In this document: piece after piece, positions 12,128 to 23,833 of the stretch
Position numbering within the stretch: position 1 is the first letter of the stretch
Layout: each line of letters starts with the position of its first letter
DNA from: Purshia tridentata
Lineage: Eukaryota > Streptophyta > Magnoliopsida > Rosales > Rosaceae
Assembly (NCBI GenBank): GCA_003254885.1
Contig: QANT01006597.1
Span: 1 to 52,121, forward strand
Reading direction: 5' to 3'
Length of the DNA stretch: 52,121 nucleotides
Notes under the pieces: generated by a model
Databases searched by the model: none
Told to the model about the DNA's origin: nothing
Seen by the model: only the letters and a program-made list of their open reading frames with translations
Position numbers and translations under genes: made by a program

Positions 12128-15100
12128 TTAAGGTACGCTCTTCATTTTTTCCCTCTTCTTTCTTGCGAAGCTCAAGCGTTTCGGGTCAATTTCATCAAGT
12201 CGGATCACTATTGTCCTCCCATTCTCCTCCTCAGTCCATTTGATTGATTCCTTCTCCAGTTGCTTCATAATCTGCACAATAAAATTTCAAAAGATATGTA
12301 CATTTCCTTTTTGGTCTGTAAAGTATGTTGGTTTAACTTCTCATCTTTGACGGGATGGAAAAGCATATGGAGTCATAATGCATTAAGAAATATTTTGTAA
12401 TTTCTTGCTCCGCATGATTTGATATATCAAAAGAAAATATAAAATAGTGTGGAAAATAATTGCTTGAAGCTCAAATGAAATGTTGAACACATTGTATCCA
12501 AATCAATTAAATGTTAAAAACATTAGACCAAAAAACAAAGAGAAAAGGCTGATATCACAGAGAAAATTTCAAACATAAATTAACTTGATCATATAGTCAT
12601 ACCAGTCGTCTTCGCGCCCCTCTTGTGGTATCTTCATCATTAGTTCCCACTATGACCCTAAGGTACTTAAAAGCTGGAAAAAAATCAAAATTAAAATCCA
12701 TGTTGTCTTTAATTCTTCCATAATAGACAAGTCACAACCCATTCATCTTGTTAATTTTAATATGGAGGATCATGATGACCAACCTGGGGTGCCAGAAAGA
12801 TAGGTTAATTGGAGTCTTAGAACACGTATAGCTTCCTTTGGTTCATGGTTATGCAAGTCAAGAGACACATCATCATCTCTGCAATAAAATTCACTCCTGT
12901 TATGCCATCTTATGAGATGGTACACATAAATCATGGCTCAAGAATCATTTACATTCACACCGACCTGGTCTGAAGAAGCTTTTGAGCGGATTTTTCATCT
13001 GCTTCCCGGGCCTTGCTGTTAAAGAAATGTCCCTATAACCAACAACAATTTCTGAGCATTACAGAAGGTGAATATCACTTGAACCTTCTTTTTCCAGACA
13101 ATTGGTAGTGAATTTAATCATTTTTTTTTTTAATGTCTATTAAGAAGGAAGAATATGGCCTTCACCTATTAAAATCCTAAAACAACAATCTAATAACCAA
13201 ATTGAGGATAACTAGGTCACATCAATTAGGTTGAATACCCATAAGGAAGTGACAAGAAAACAAACAGTTGCAAAGAGCAGGCACAAGTAAAGCCATATAA
13301 CATGGGAAACTCAATATTTTGAATTCTAACAAATACTGTTCCAGTGCATACTGAGGGAACGTATATTCCAAGGATTTTATATTAAGAAAAGTAAAGTTTA
13401 ATGAGAGAAACTAACACAGTTATTTCCATCTTTAAGCATTAATTAATTTCTTAAATAAAAACAAAGAAATTATACCTTCTCTAGAAGTTTATCTGCACAT
13501 GCACGATCACCAACAGAAAATGCATCAAAAGCCTGCAGAGCAAGTGGGAGGGTTACTACTCAGTACTCACCTATGCCAAATGACGAAATATGTGAACCAA
13601 CACATTGTCAAGATGAAAATAAAATGTAAGCAAGAAAATTTTTGTAGTGATGCTACACAAGCAGAAACCTTAAGAAGAAAGTAATAACATTGCTATCATT
13701 TCTCTTTTTATCGATAGTGACAGACCACCATTCACCGATCGCTATAAATCTCCTTGAATATTCCATATATAAATTCGGCAAGTAAATTTTCAAAAATACA
13801 GTAAGGAAAATTCTCAAAAATACAATAAGGATCTTACAGCTTTATAGTATTCCTTCATTGTAATCCAATGTTCCTTCACAGAGTTACGTAGGACCTCATA
13901 GCTAATCTCATCATCTTCATCTTCTGTTTGAAGGATATTTCACGTACCACAGCACCAGAAATTAAAAGCATTAGAAAACTTTATGTGCAAGAAACAAGAA
14001 AAGGGAAAATTAATATCCCAAGTCAAGCACCATGAAAATTGAAATGAAGCCACAAATTAAAGAATGGCTGGCCGCATCCCCATGATAACTACGCCAATAG
14101 CCAAAGGCATCCCAAAGGACTAGATCAGTTACTGGATCAAGGAAATGTGATTGGATGGCCCCTGAACTAACATATAGAACATATGTAAAATAGCACACTT
14201 CCATAATGAGACAATTTTGATCAAAACATTTAAAACAAAGTTTGAAGTTATCAGGATTATGAACTTTAAACTAATTAGAGGTAGATAGAATACAGACCAA
14301 AATGTATGTTGTATTATTTTGAGCATCAATTTATATTTTATGACACTGTAGTCATCTTTACTTCTACCAACATCTTCAAAGATAAAAAATATAAAAGGAG
14401 AAGAAAAATCTTCACTGATAAATTATATAGTAATGCAAAGATAAAAGTTTGTACCTGCCCTGGTAAGTTCATGTGGTACCACGGTAGCAGCTTTATTTTC
14501 TAAAGGAGTGTCTCGATAAGGTTCAACCACCAAATTACCAAATGCCATAGATCTGTTCACTTTCCTCACTGGGAAACTTCTTTTTAGTGGTGCTTCCTCA
14601 GATCTTTCAGGAACATGAAATAATGCTTCTAAAACCTCTTTCTGTAGGACAAGCCCATCTTTGCCTTCTACTGATGATTCAATTAAATTTCTTGTCATAT
14701 TTCTGGATCCATTGCTGCAAGAGTGTAAACAAAAACAATTTTAAGTTCTAGCCTGCACATAGTGAAAGAGATGACCAAGTCTGAGCAGTTTATCCCAAGT
14801 GAAAGCAAAATAAGATTCCTCTAAAGTGAACTAGCAAATGTTACAAATGACAAAATACCTGTGGGCAGAATGTTGATCTGGACACTTCTCTGTAGACTGT
14901 TAAGAAAAATGAAAAATGAAAAATTTTAATTGAATGGAAAGAAAAAGAAAATGAAAAGCTATTGATGGTTATATCATGTTGTAACTTGAGTTCTAACTTA
15001 GAAAACCAAAGCAGGCCATTGGACAAATCTAATTGTCAAAAAACAAGTGCTTAACTATTCAACTAAACTAATCTCAGAAGTCAGTCATTATCTAGACAAG

Positions 15101-16715
15101 AGCTTCCTCCATCAAGCACTATTGCTTCTTTTCAATCATGGCCATATCCCTTGTTCTGATTTCTGACAGGCTCAGCTCCTACTTTAGTTTGGCCAACCTG
15201 TGATCCAGGTAATGCCTACAACTTGATTCATATCAAGCCTGATCAGAGTAAACATTATGTCACTAAATAAGATCAAACAGTCTCAGGTGTATTTCCATCT
15301 TGTTATTAAGTGATTTTACCTCAAACTTCCCACCGGTGTTTCTCATACTTTTCTTGTCACTTGTCCATTTGAGAAATTTCCCTTCAAATTGTTCAACAGA
15401 CTATTTCTTGACTGCCTAAAAAACCATACTTTTGTAATTGGTTGAGGAATGCATTAAAGCTAAAGCTTACCTTTAAACTAGCTAAACTGACAACATCATC
15501 AGACTTCTCCAAGGTTGATGCTGACATGAAAAGAAGTTTCTCCATGCTCTGCAAAATCAAAATTTCAATTCCTTGAAATTAAACATAGAGAAAAAGTAAA
15601 AATGAAAATTCTATGCAGTAAAGGGATGGAAAATTCCCCGGCATCACAAGTTGAAAATTGAATATTGAAACCATTAACTTTTTTCTTTTTTCATTTGATC
15701 TGGGGTTATGTTTCTTGAAGGAGGTGTACTTCTAAATCTAGACGGAGTGATTTAGTTGAAGTTGCAGGAAAAGAGGACCACTGCCAAGCAGAGAATGAGG
15801 CCAGTGGGCTAATCAGCAGACAGCAGTGACTTTGGACCCCAATAATAAGATACAATAAGTTATTCAGGCTTTCATGCATAATTCCTTTTATTATACTAGG
15901 GTGCAAAAGTATTGACTATTGCAGCTATAAAATAATAAAAGAAACTTAACAATGTGCACTATACCTTTTGCACATCATATCCACAGAGCCCTGCATTCAA
16001 TGAGATTCCCAGTTAAACAAATTGTCAACCTAAAAAACCTTACCAGAAAAGAATGACAGTTCTACAATACAAAGGCATGTTTCATCTTCTATTTAACCAC
16101 AGAACAAGAATTGAAGAAATCAAATTTCAAAGAAGATTTACCAAGAACTTCTCGGATCACACTCATATCAAGTTTAAAGCCATCTCCAAGCATCTTAAAT
16201 AGAAATTCTTCAACATCGGCATTCATTGTGTTGTTCTTTTCTGTCATGCTTGATTGGGCATCTTCACTCCATATCTCAGAGACAGGCACTTCTTTCAAAT
16301 CTAATTTTATTGGTTTTTTCATTTCCGTAGATTCATTTATTGATGTCCTGGGCCTAATGTACTCTTTTCCAATCACACCTGATACAGTACCCACAGATAC
16401 AGAAAGTCTTTTTGACTTTGATGCTCTAGTATTTCCCACTACATTAGAGGGCTTCTGAAGAATGTTGTCAGATGACAGTCCTGTAGGAACTGCGCTTGCA
16501 CCTTCAAATTTAACTTTTGATGTACTAGCACTTTCTGAGGAGCTTACATGTGAAGTGCAAAGAATTTCACCAGCTGTATCTACATTGCGCCTCGCCTGGC
16601 AGTAAGCAGAGGCTATGTCCCGAAGAGAAAACTTACAGCCAAAAACTTCAAGCAAATACTCCAAGTCCCTTTCCTCATTGTTACAGCTTACAGAATGTGA
16701 GGTAAGCGCTTGCAT
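12128..16715 (-). CDS. SDE5: SDE5-like protein (CUE-like, DUF1771 and Smr-type regions)
   Basis: Eleven exons join in frame (498 residues): 16715-16142, 15990-15965, 15548-15471, 14896-14859, 14714-14455, 13923-13838, 13532-13476, 13032-12965, 12878-12784, 12673-12603, 12271-12128. Two UBA/CUE-like helical segments are visible: [15 protein letters not shown] near residue 15 and [20 protein letters not shown] near 168, continuing through [21 protein letters not shown]1771-type helix pair follows ([20 protein letters not shown], then [20 protein letters not shown]), then a C-terminal Smr-like domain starting [17 protein letters not shown]. Arabidopsis SDE5 (At3g15390), described as a putative mRNA-export-factor homologue, is needed for transgene silencing and tasiRNA accumulation. 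Domain content plus position next to CTL1 support that orthology; another DUF1771/Smr paralogue is possible. The Smr TGxG motif looks replaced (VGTNDED). Splice donors at 19348 and 18007 on this strand suggest non-coding leader exons. Confidence 0.85.
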
Positions 16716-19685
16716 TTTCAGATATTCTTCACAGAATAAAAAATAAAAAATACCAATGTCAATACATAACTTGGAACCCCATCAACAAGGGAACAGGTTA
16801 CTGAAGCAGCTGTGTATCAATCAGTTATTTTAAACTAACTAGTGATGACAGTAGGAAGTCAATTCTTCAAGGGAGACAACAACATTAGTTTAGTACTTCA
16901 GGTTAATATAATCAATAGAGATATTTATGTTCATGAGAACTAAAAAAAGTATTTTGGATCCAAAGAATATGGGTAAAATAAAGGTCTTATATTTGACTAA
17001 TTTTATATGATTGATTAGTTATAGGTTTGGTTGTTTTATCGCTGTTATCAAAATCTTAAGCTATTAGGATGTGGGTTTATATTCCACTCCTCATCACGTG
17101 TGGTCCTCTCTCCCTCACTAGAGAGCCCAACAAGCGGAACTCAACACTAATATTGCAAATATTTGAATTCAGGATCTCCTCCTCTAATTGGTTTGCTTGG
17201 GTTACTACTGCTCCCATAAACTCAACCTGTTAGAATGTTGACCAACTATTATTTTATATTCTAACAATGAAGAAGCAGGAAAAGAGATGATAGATGGACA
17301 AATTTTCATCAGACACTTTATTCAACCATTACAAGATTAATACAACATTTTGGAAGGCAAAGTTCCCATTTTTCACTTCAGAAACGAAAACAAAAGCATT
17401 CTCAAGATGTTGGTTCTAACCTCCAATTTCCCAACACCCAAAGAAAGGGTCAGACACATAGAACCCAGAAACTCAAGAGGAAATTTCAATCATATTGTTT
17501 TCCTTTTTTTATTTTTATTTATAACTAATTGATTTTTCTAAACTCATTTATCAAGAAAGAAAACATAATTCTCAAAGTTCAAATTTCAATCCTTCCACTC
17601 CATTTATCAACAACCAAACAGATTGTAACACTCACCTTCAGATGTTTCAACATCAGAAACAAAAGAACCACACAAACTTTTCATTTACATTACAGCCTTT
17701 TTGTATTTTCCTGTACCTTTGACTTCTTGCAGACTCTAAAACTAAAATGTGATCATAAAAGAAATTAAAAATACAATAAAAGTAATATAACACTCAAAAC
17801 TTTACTTTCTACTCCATTTTGCTGCCAACCAAACAGGACAAAAAGATGCATAAAATCAATTTTTGATCATTAAACAGAAGAATAAAAGTATCTTAGAACA
17901 TATTTTGATCATCAACATTGTTTTTTGGAGTAATAAAAGCATTTTCAAGCGCAGATAATCACATTGAGGAACTGATTGTCTTGAAAAGACAATGAAAGAT
18001 TGATCACCTGGATAGGATTAAGAGCTCAAAGTGCAATGGAACTAAGAGATCCACTGTCTCCTTTTCGATACTCTGATGCTTCTAGTGAAATAGAGTGCCT
18101 AGAAAGGTGAGCTTCTTTAGTGAGTCACAAGGAAAATATCAAAATTTTAGAACAAACAAATGAAAAAATTTGGAAGTTCGATGCATAAGCAGAAAGTGTA
18201 ACGTTTGTTCTGCTAAGCTTCCACATAAAATGTAACGTATGTTCCATGTTCCACGCGATGCCAAAAGTGGTGTTGCACACGCTCTTTACCACAAGAACTT
18301 TGCCCGCTTGAATACTTTGGCTGGAAATCTATTACATTTAGCTTGACATGGAGGGGGAGCGGGAGGCCAGGAGGGAGAATTAGTCAGAGAAAACGCTTGC
18401 ATTAGCTGAAAATTAAGTCTTATTCCGGCATTATATTATTTCCATATCTTTTGCAACCATTACGTTTATTCTAAAAATGCTTTTATTACTATTTTCTTCT
18501 TTGGCAGAAAGTTATCAAGAATCTCAACAAGTTAAGAAAAACAAAAGAAATGATTTTAAAATAGAATGCCAAATGAGAAAATAAAAATGGGAATTAATTT
18601 TTCAAGTTCACATAAGGGATTCCACCACAATTTGTGTTTACAGACTTTATTTGCATGCTAGTTGACATTTTGGATCTTATAGTAATTTTAAATCCATCAC
18701 AATGCTATGCGAGGCTCAATTTTATTACATAAACAAGCTTGTCTGTGCAAGCAGCAAGCCACATTGCCTCCACAACTACTACAAGGAGAACAAACTAAAA
18801 TCAAGAACACAAGGGAGCAACTTGTAATTTTAATAAGTTTCTCTTTCCCTTCAATTATCTTCACAGAATAAACATCCCAGAATGGAGAACTTTCTTATAC
18901 TATACGACAGTCCAATACGTCATTTTATTTTCTGAAATTCTCTGTCTTTTCCTTCTTTTCTCATACTATTCTTGAAACTCAAAAGTCCAAATTTAACTAT
19001 GACTGGGTTTATCAAAATTATATATGTGTTACATATCAAAATATGTTTGTGTATATACATAAATATCCAAAAACTATGTCATAAGGTTCTTAAATATGCG
19101 TATTGTTACATAACCTTATACGTATGTTATCTGCATACTCACCAAAATCAACCACATTGAGCAACAATGTCGTAGGTGTACAGGTGCATGTGCTATATGC
19201 ATATGACAATAATCAAAGAACAGAATAATGTGTATATTTAGAATGCAATTCCACAAGCAGGGTTGGTGAGCGATTACTAATTAAAAGAAATACAAAATGG
19301 GATTTTTATGAATGGCAATGTGGACGGAGAGAGGGAGAGGTTGATTACCTGGAGAAGATTGCAGAAGGCAATGGAACAGAGAGAGAGAGGGAGACTATCT
19401 TTCTGTTTCTGTCTAAGCCGTTTTGCCTCCCATGTAAGATAAAAATGGCAGAGTGAGTGAGTAACTGGTGTGCATGACAGACAGTGTGAATGTGAGAGTG
19501 AGAAACTTGGAAGGGACGAGGACGATGATCAAAAAGGCTGCGTCATTCCTTCCGTATTCCTCTTGGTGCCACGGGCCCATGGGCCGGGCTCATTGTTGGT
19601 TAGTTAAACTTTGTGAATTGTACAGTGGTCAAAAAAAAATTTGTGAATTGTGATTGTCATTTTTCACTTTTTTTTTTTTTTAGCC

Positions 19686-19910
19686 CAGGTTATTCCAACC
19701 ACCCTCCATTGCTGAGTTGATCACTCTTAGGACATTCGACAATAGTTTACCGAAATATTTGTATTATTTCAGTGGCCAATTATTGAATCCTTTTGTATAT
19801 TTGTACTATTCGACAATAGTCTATCGAAATAATACAAATATTTTTGTAAAATATTGTCGAATGTCCTAAAGGTGGCCAATTCAGCAATAGAGGGTGATTG
19901 GAATAACCTG
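19686..19910. mobile_element. Foldback MITE, copy 1 (long terminal inverted repeats)
   Basis: The element starts CAGGTTATTCCAACCACCC and ends with the near reverse complement GGGTGATTGGAATAACCTG. The inverted arms extend about 64 bases with a modest number of mismatches, reaching the internal words GACATTCGACAATA and TATTGTCGAATGTC. It has no coding capacity. The flanks are poly-T rich, so I cannot define a target site duplication; the superfamily is undecided (Mutator-like or similar with long arms). Confidence 0.7.
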
Positions 19911-19981
19911 TCCCTTTTTTTTTTTCTCTCTTTTTAGAGCATACACACGTATTATTCACTTTTGATTTTTTTTTTTTAGCC

Positions 19982-20206
19982 CAGGTTATTCCAACCACCC
20001 TCCATTGCTGAGTTAACCACTCTTAGGACATTCGACAATAGTCTACCGAAATATTTGTATTATTTCGGTGGCCAATTACTGAATCCTTTTGTATATCTGT
20101 ACTATTCGACAATAGTCTATCGAAATAATACAAACATTTCTGTAAACTATTGTCGAATGTCCTAAAGGTGGCCAATTCAGAAATAGAGGGTGATCGGAAT
20201 AACCTG
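19982..20206. mobile_element. Foldback MITE, copy 2
   Basis: The second copy has the same length (225 bp) and same arms as copy 1, exactly 296 bases downstream. It differs by a few substitutions, for example ACTGAATCC where copy 1 has ATTGAATCC. Shared non-element flanks show it arose by tandem duplication, not by independent insertion. Confidence 0.7.
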
Positions 20207-21675
20207 TACCTTTTTTTTTTCTCTCTTTTTAGAGCATACACACGTATTATTCACTTTTGTGCTTAAGTTGGCCCATCCTCAACACATCACATACCAAAGC
20301 TTGCTTAGCTAAAGCATAAGTCACCTCATTGCATTCACAAGGAACATAATAACATCAAATACCAAAGTTTGTTTTAATGATCTCAATCTTTTTTTATTAT
20401 AAGGAAAAGAGAAGATCCGAATTCGAGTGTGTAGGAAAGAATTTTTGTCCTCAATTAACTAGATCAATCCTAATTTACAATCCAAGTCTTTATAATAATT
20501 AATGTTGGCCGTGACAAGAGTTAATTAGTTTGTGTATGAGGTTGTATACGTTTATAACTCAAGGAAATTCTCCCACCTTACATACTATTATATCAGGGAT
20601 TTTAAAAATTTTAACTATGATGAATTAGAGAATCATGTGAAATTCAAAATTATATTATTTATTTTTCATTACAATTCTAAATTACTACAAACTTGATTAC
20701 AAATATTTAAAATTATAAAAACTAAAATAGAAAATCACTCGAACTAAATTTTACTATACCATATAAATTTTATACTTCATTTATAAAAGAGATCAATTTA
20801 GGGAATAGTTATATAAATTTTATACTTTCTCCCTAAAAAAGAAAAATTTTGGGGAATAACATTCCAATAATAAAAGTCAAATGTTTCTCCAAATCATTTT
20901 GAAAAGTTACATTTTATCTCAAGAATATCACTTAGAAATTTACCGTTTGACTTTAGTAGTAGAATATTTATTCTCAAATTTACTATTTTTTTCTTTTATA
21001 AAAAGAAAAAAGAAAAAAAAAACTTGCCATTGCTAGCCGTCTATTCTAGTGGAGATTCTTGGGCTGCAGCTTGAGATGGGCTTACAGCAAACACCAGTGC
21101 ACCCTTTTTGCCGCTTGCGAATTAAAAGAAAAAACATTAACACCGTCTTGGGTGTCTGTGTGATACGATACCAAGTGGCATTTGGTTGAACTGTCATTTC
21201 TCAGGACCTGCCACCAAACGCTCCGTCTCTCTATCAAAGTGGTAAATTTCGGTTTCTGCGAAGTTCTTGTGCCATTTTGTTTAATATCGTTCATGAGTTT
21301 CTGCTATAACATGTTGTTGTGCCTAATAGATTCAGATTTCGTTTCAAGTTCTAATCTTTTTGATAATAGAATTTTACTTGTATCGGCCAAAATGTTTAGG
21401 TACTCAGTGAATTATATATCTTTGCTAGGCTTTTCTACAAACACATAAAGAGCAACGGACTTCTAGACTAGAGAAACTTTCAGCTTTAGATAGATCATGT
21501 GCATAATATCTCATTGAGCTTATGAATGTTTTTGTTGTCTCTTTGGTCACTGAGCTTCAATTTGTATGATAATGTTGAAACTTAATGCCCATTTCAAATT
21601 CTTGCACTAAGCAATATGTTTAGTATCCAAAATGCTTTCATACTAAAGCTGGCTGACTGTGTTTGGCAGCAAGGT

Positions 21676-22383
21676 ATGGGAACCAGAGGAGTTATTTCAG
21701 ATAAATGGTCCATGAGGGTTCTCTGGGCCTGTGCAATTGGAAGTGCTGTCGGTATGAGTTCTTCACCTTTCAATTCTTAGATTCTCGCTTCAAATAGCTT
21801 ATTTGATTTTCAAGCCAGTGCTTTGTAAGGAAAATGCTTGGTCTACTACAAGTTTTACAACACTTTTTGAGTTACAAACTGACAAACCATCTCACCTCTG
21901 ATTTGAGTAAGATTGGTGCAATGCTACATCAATTTCTGAACTAAAATGTAGGGGTGTAAAAACTTCAACCCAATTAACCAAACCAATCAAACCGACGGGA
22001 TTCAATCCAATCCAACTAATTTTAATTGTTTTATTTTTTTTCTTGACTGAGTTGGATTAGGTTGGATTTGGATATGAAACATAAAACCCACTTATAATTG
22101 GATTGGATGAAATATCCTCTGAATTGATCAATTTTGAACAGATGAACACCAGTGCTGAAATATAGTAAAATTTGTTGTACAAATAGCAGCCCATTTTATC
22201 TAATTATTGGTTCATTAAATTTTTCTCTGATTCAATTTCTTGGTGCCTACATTTTTTGCTGATGGTAATTGTTACTTGCTTTTAGGTCTATATTTTGTTG
22301 CTGTTGAAAGGCAACAACAGAACAGGGCACGTGCGTTGGCTGAAAGTTTGAAGGCAGAGTCAGGCAATGGAGAGGACGTTTGA
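21676..22383 (+). CDS. HIPM: HIPM-like small membrane protein (HrpN-interacting protein family)
   Basis: Two coding exons, 21676-21751 and 22286-22383, give 57 residues starting MGTRGVISDKWSMRVLWACA. A single hydrophobic segment (about residues 14-31, VLWACAIGSAVGLYFVAV) is followed by a charged tail (ERQQQNRARALAESLKAE). The ATG lies seven bases after an AG acceptor, so a non-coding exon precedes it (likely ending at 21241). From memory this matches HIPM, a roughly 60-residue apple protein that binds the Erwinia amylovora harpin HrpN; the Arabidopsis orthologue AtHIPM (At3g15395) was reported as a negative regulator of growth. The position between SDE5-like and ATA20-like genes agrees with At3g15395. 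The segment could be a signal anchor to the plasma membrane or an organelle-targeting helix. Such a short gene is easily missed by annotation. Confidence 0.8.
21950..22115. repeat. Foldback repeat fragment in the HIPM-like intron
   Basis: Within the only coding intron, CAATCCAATCCAAC (near 22004) pairs with GTTGGATTAGGTTGGATTTG (22052-22071), and the block begins with GGGGTGTAAAAACTTCAACC. Words of this kind recur in plant non-autonomous elements. The borders are unclear and no target duplication is seen. Confidence 0.35.
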
Positions 22384-23833
22384 TTGTTGATAAATTATAG
22401 GCAAACGCCACTTTAGAGCTTTTCAAATTTCCCAAGTTCTCTTTTTAATCCTTTTGGCCATCAAAAGGATTATGTAAAATGTTGTCTGTTGTTTCCATTC
22501 AGAATCAAGTTTAGGGGGTTTTCCCATTGACAATAATTTGACAATTTTGGTTTTTGGTGGATGATTATGTAGAAGTGGTTGCAGATATTTTCTCTGCAAG
22601 GGAATATATTATCAAGAATGACTGAGATCTTGATGACAAATTATCCAGTGTCTGCCCTTTTTTTATGTGATGTATGCACACACATGGGCAAGGTTTTCAT
22701 TCCATCTCAATAGTTTTCATCTCATGATTGCTCAAATAGGTGCTTTACCCCAGAAACAACCCACTCACTTTGATGCCAAATTATCAATTCTTATGGTTGG
22801 TCTGCAGAATCACTGTTTGTCAGACTTGGAAGTTTCCCATTGGTGCAAGGGGAGACCATTTACAATTGATTATTTAGTAGTACTAAGGGTCCTACAGGAA
22901 GTTCATTCTATTGAGGCAATCTTTGAAATTCAGAAAGCTAATAGAAGTTGCATGTCTTGATTGTATCCAAAATACAATAGCACTGTTTTTGCTCATCGGA
23001 TTTTTTTATACTGCAGACATAGTCTTTACTTTGTTGGAGTAAATTCCATCTTAAAATCTCAGAGATAGGTTTTGACCATTTATAACCTTGTAAATTTGTA
23101 ATGCAATATTTAGGCTCAGAAAGGAAAGTTGCCCCTTATTTGTAATTCAAAAAAGCAATATGCAACTTAAAATTATTATTATTTTTTTTTTAAAAACACC
23201 CCTATGGACTGCTAAATGCAGTGAAAGAATGATGCTCAACATCAACATCACAGATTTATAAGAGCTGAGTCGCATATTATTTTTGGTCCAGCACCAAAAT
23301 AAATTTGGCTATAAAGATGACTTTGGAAAAGACTCCCATATGACAACCACACCTGCTATTGTATAATGACTCTCCAAACCTAAAACCTTACCAAAATGTC
23401 AATATTCCTTGACCTCATTTGTATATGATTCTGTAACAAAGTAATTTGGTATTAATTTCATGGATATGTACAGGATTTTGAAAATGTTAAACCCCATTTG
23501 AAATTGGTTACGATTAGTATGTGAAAACATACTACTCTTTCATGTTCCCACCATCTGGTGTGTGATTACGTATCAAGAAGAGCCGGCAGGCAAGCTGAAA
23601 AGAAGGTTCATTGTTGGGGGTAACAGCTGCTCACAAAAGGTTCATGACTCAGGACTTAAACAACAACTAGCAAACCTCCCCTGCAGGCTTTTGGTGTTCC
23701 AGAAGCACTTACGTGGTACCTTCTTCCTCTTATGAAGGAGTTCAGAATTCAGATCAGCTTCACTACATATAGTATGTGAGCGCATGATGTAAAGCCATGC
23801 AATTTAAGAACCAAACAACTTACACAATCAAAA
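22384..23833. other. Intergenic region upstream of the ATA20-like gene
   Basis: This holds the HIPM-like 3' untranslated region and the promoter of the glycine-rich gene. A TATA-like TACATATAGTA lies at about 23764-23774, some 60-70 bases before the ATG. An open frame near 22667-22960 has no splice context or family resemblance and I do not accept it as a gene. Confidence 0.4.
23764..23774 (+). promoter_or_regulatory. TATA-like box of the ATA20-like gene
   Basis: TACATATAGTA sits about 60 bases upstream of the ATG at 23834. The spacing fits a short leader starting near 23795. It is a single weak match. Confidence 0.35.

Larger units (their letters stand above)
19665..20258. repeat. 296-bp tandem duplication containing a foldback element
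   Basis: The same sequence, including its poly-T, TCTCTCTTTTTAGAGCATAC and ACGTATTATTCACTTTTG flank, occurs twice with a period of 296 bases. Each unit carries one complete 225-bp foldback element. The copies differ by scattered substitutions, so duplication followed element insertion. Confidence 0.85.
16716..21675. other. Leader introns and divergent promoter region between SDE5-like and HIPM-like genes
   Basis: No coding exon is visible. On the minus strand, donor-like sites follow CTTCTCCAG (GT at 19348-19347) and CCTATCCAG (GT at 18007-18006), fitting 5' untranslated exons of the SDE5-like gene; which is used cannot be told. A GGGCCCATGGGCC stretch at 19573-19585 contains TGGGCC in both orientations, a site-II-like promoter motif. 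The tandem foldback element at 19686-20206 lies here. On the plus strand a likely non-coding first exon of the HIPM-like gene ends at 21241 (AAAGTG|GTAAAT). Confidence 0.45.

Noticed and set aside
19780..20241. Two similar 72-residue minus-strand open frames
   Set aside because: They lie across the duplicated foldback element; their similarity is explained by the tandem duplication, not by selection on a protein.
22667..22960. A 97-codon open frame upstream of the ATA20-like gene
   Set aside because: No family resemblance, no leader or splice context, and it sits in an AT-rich gap; chance frame.
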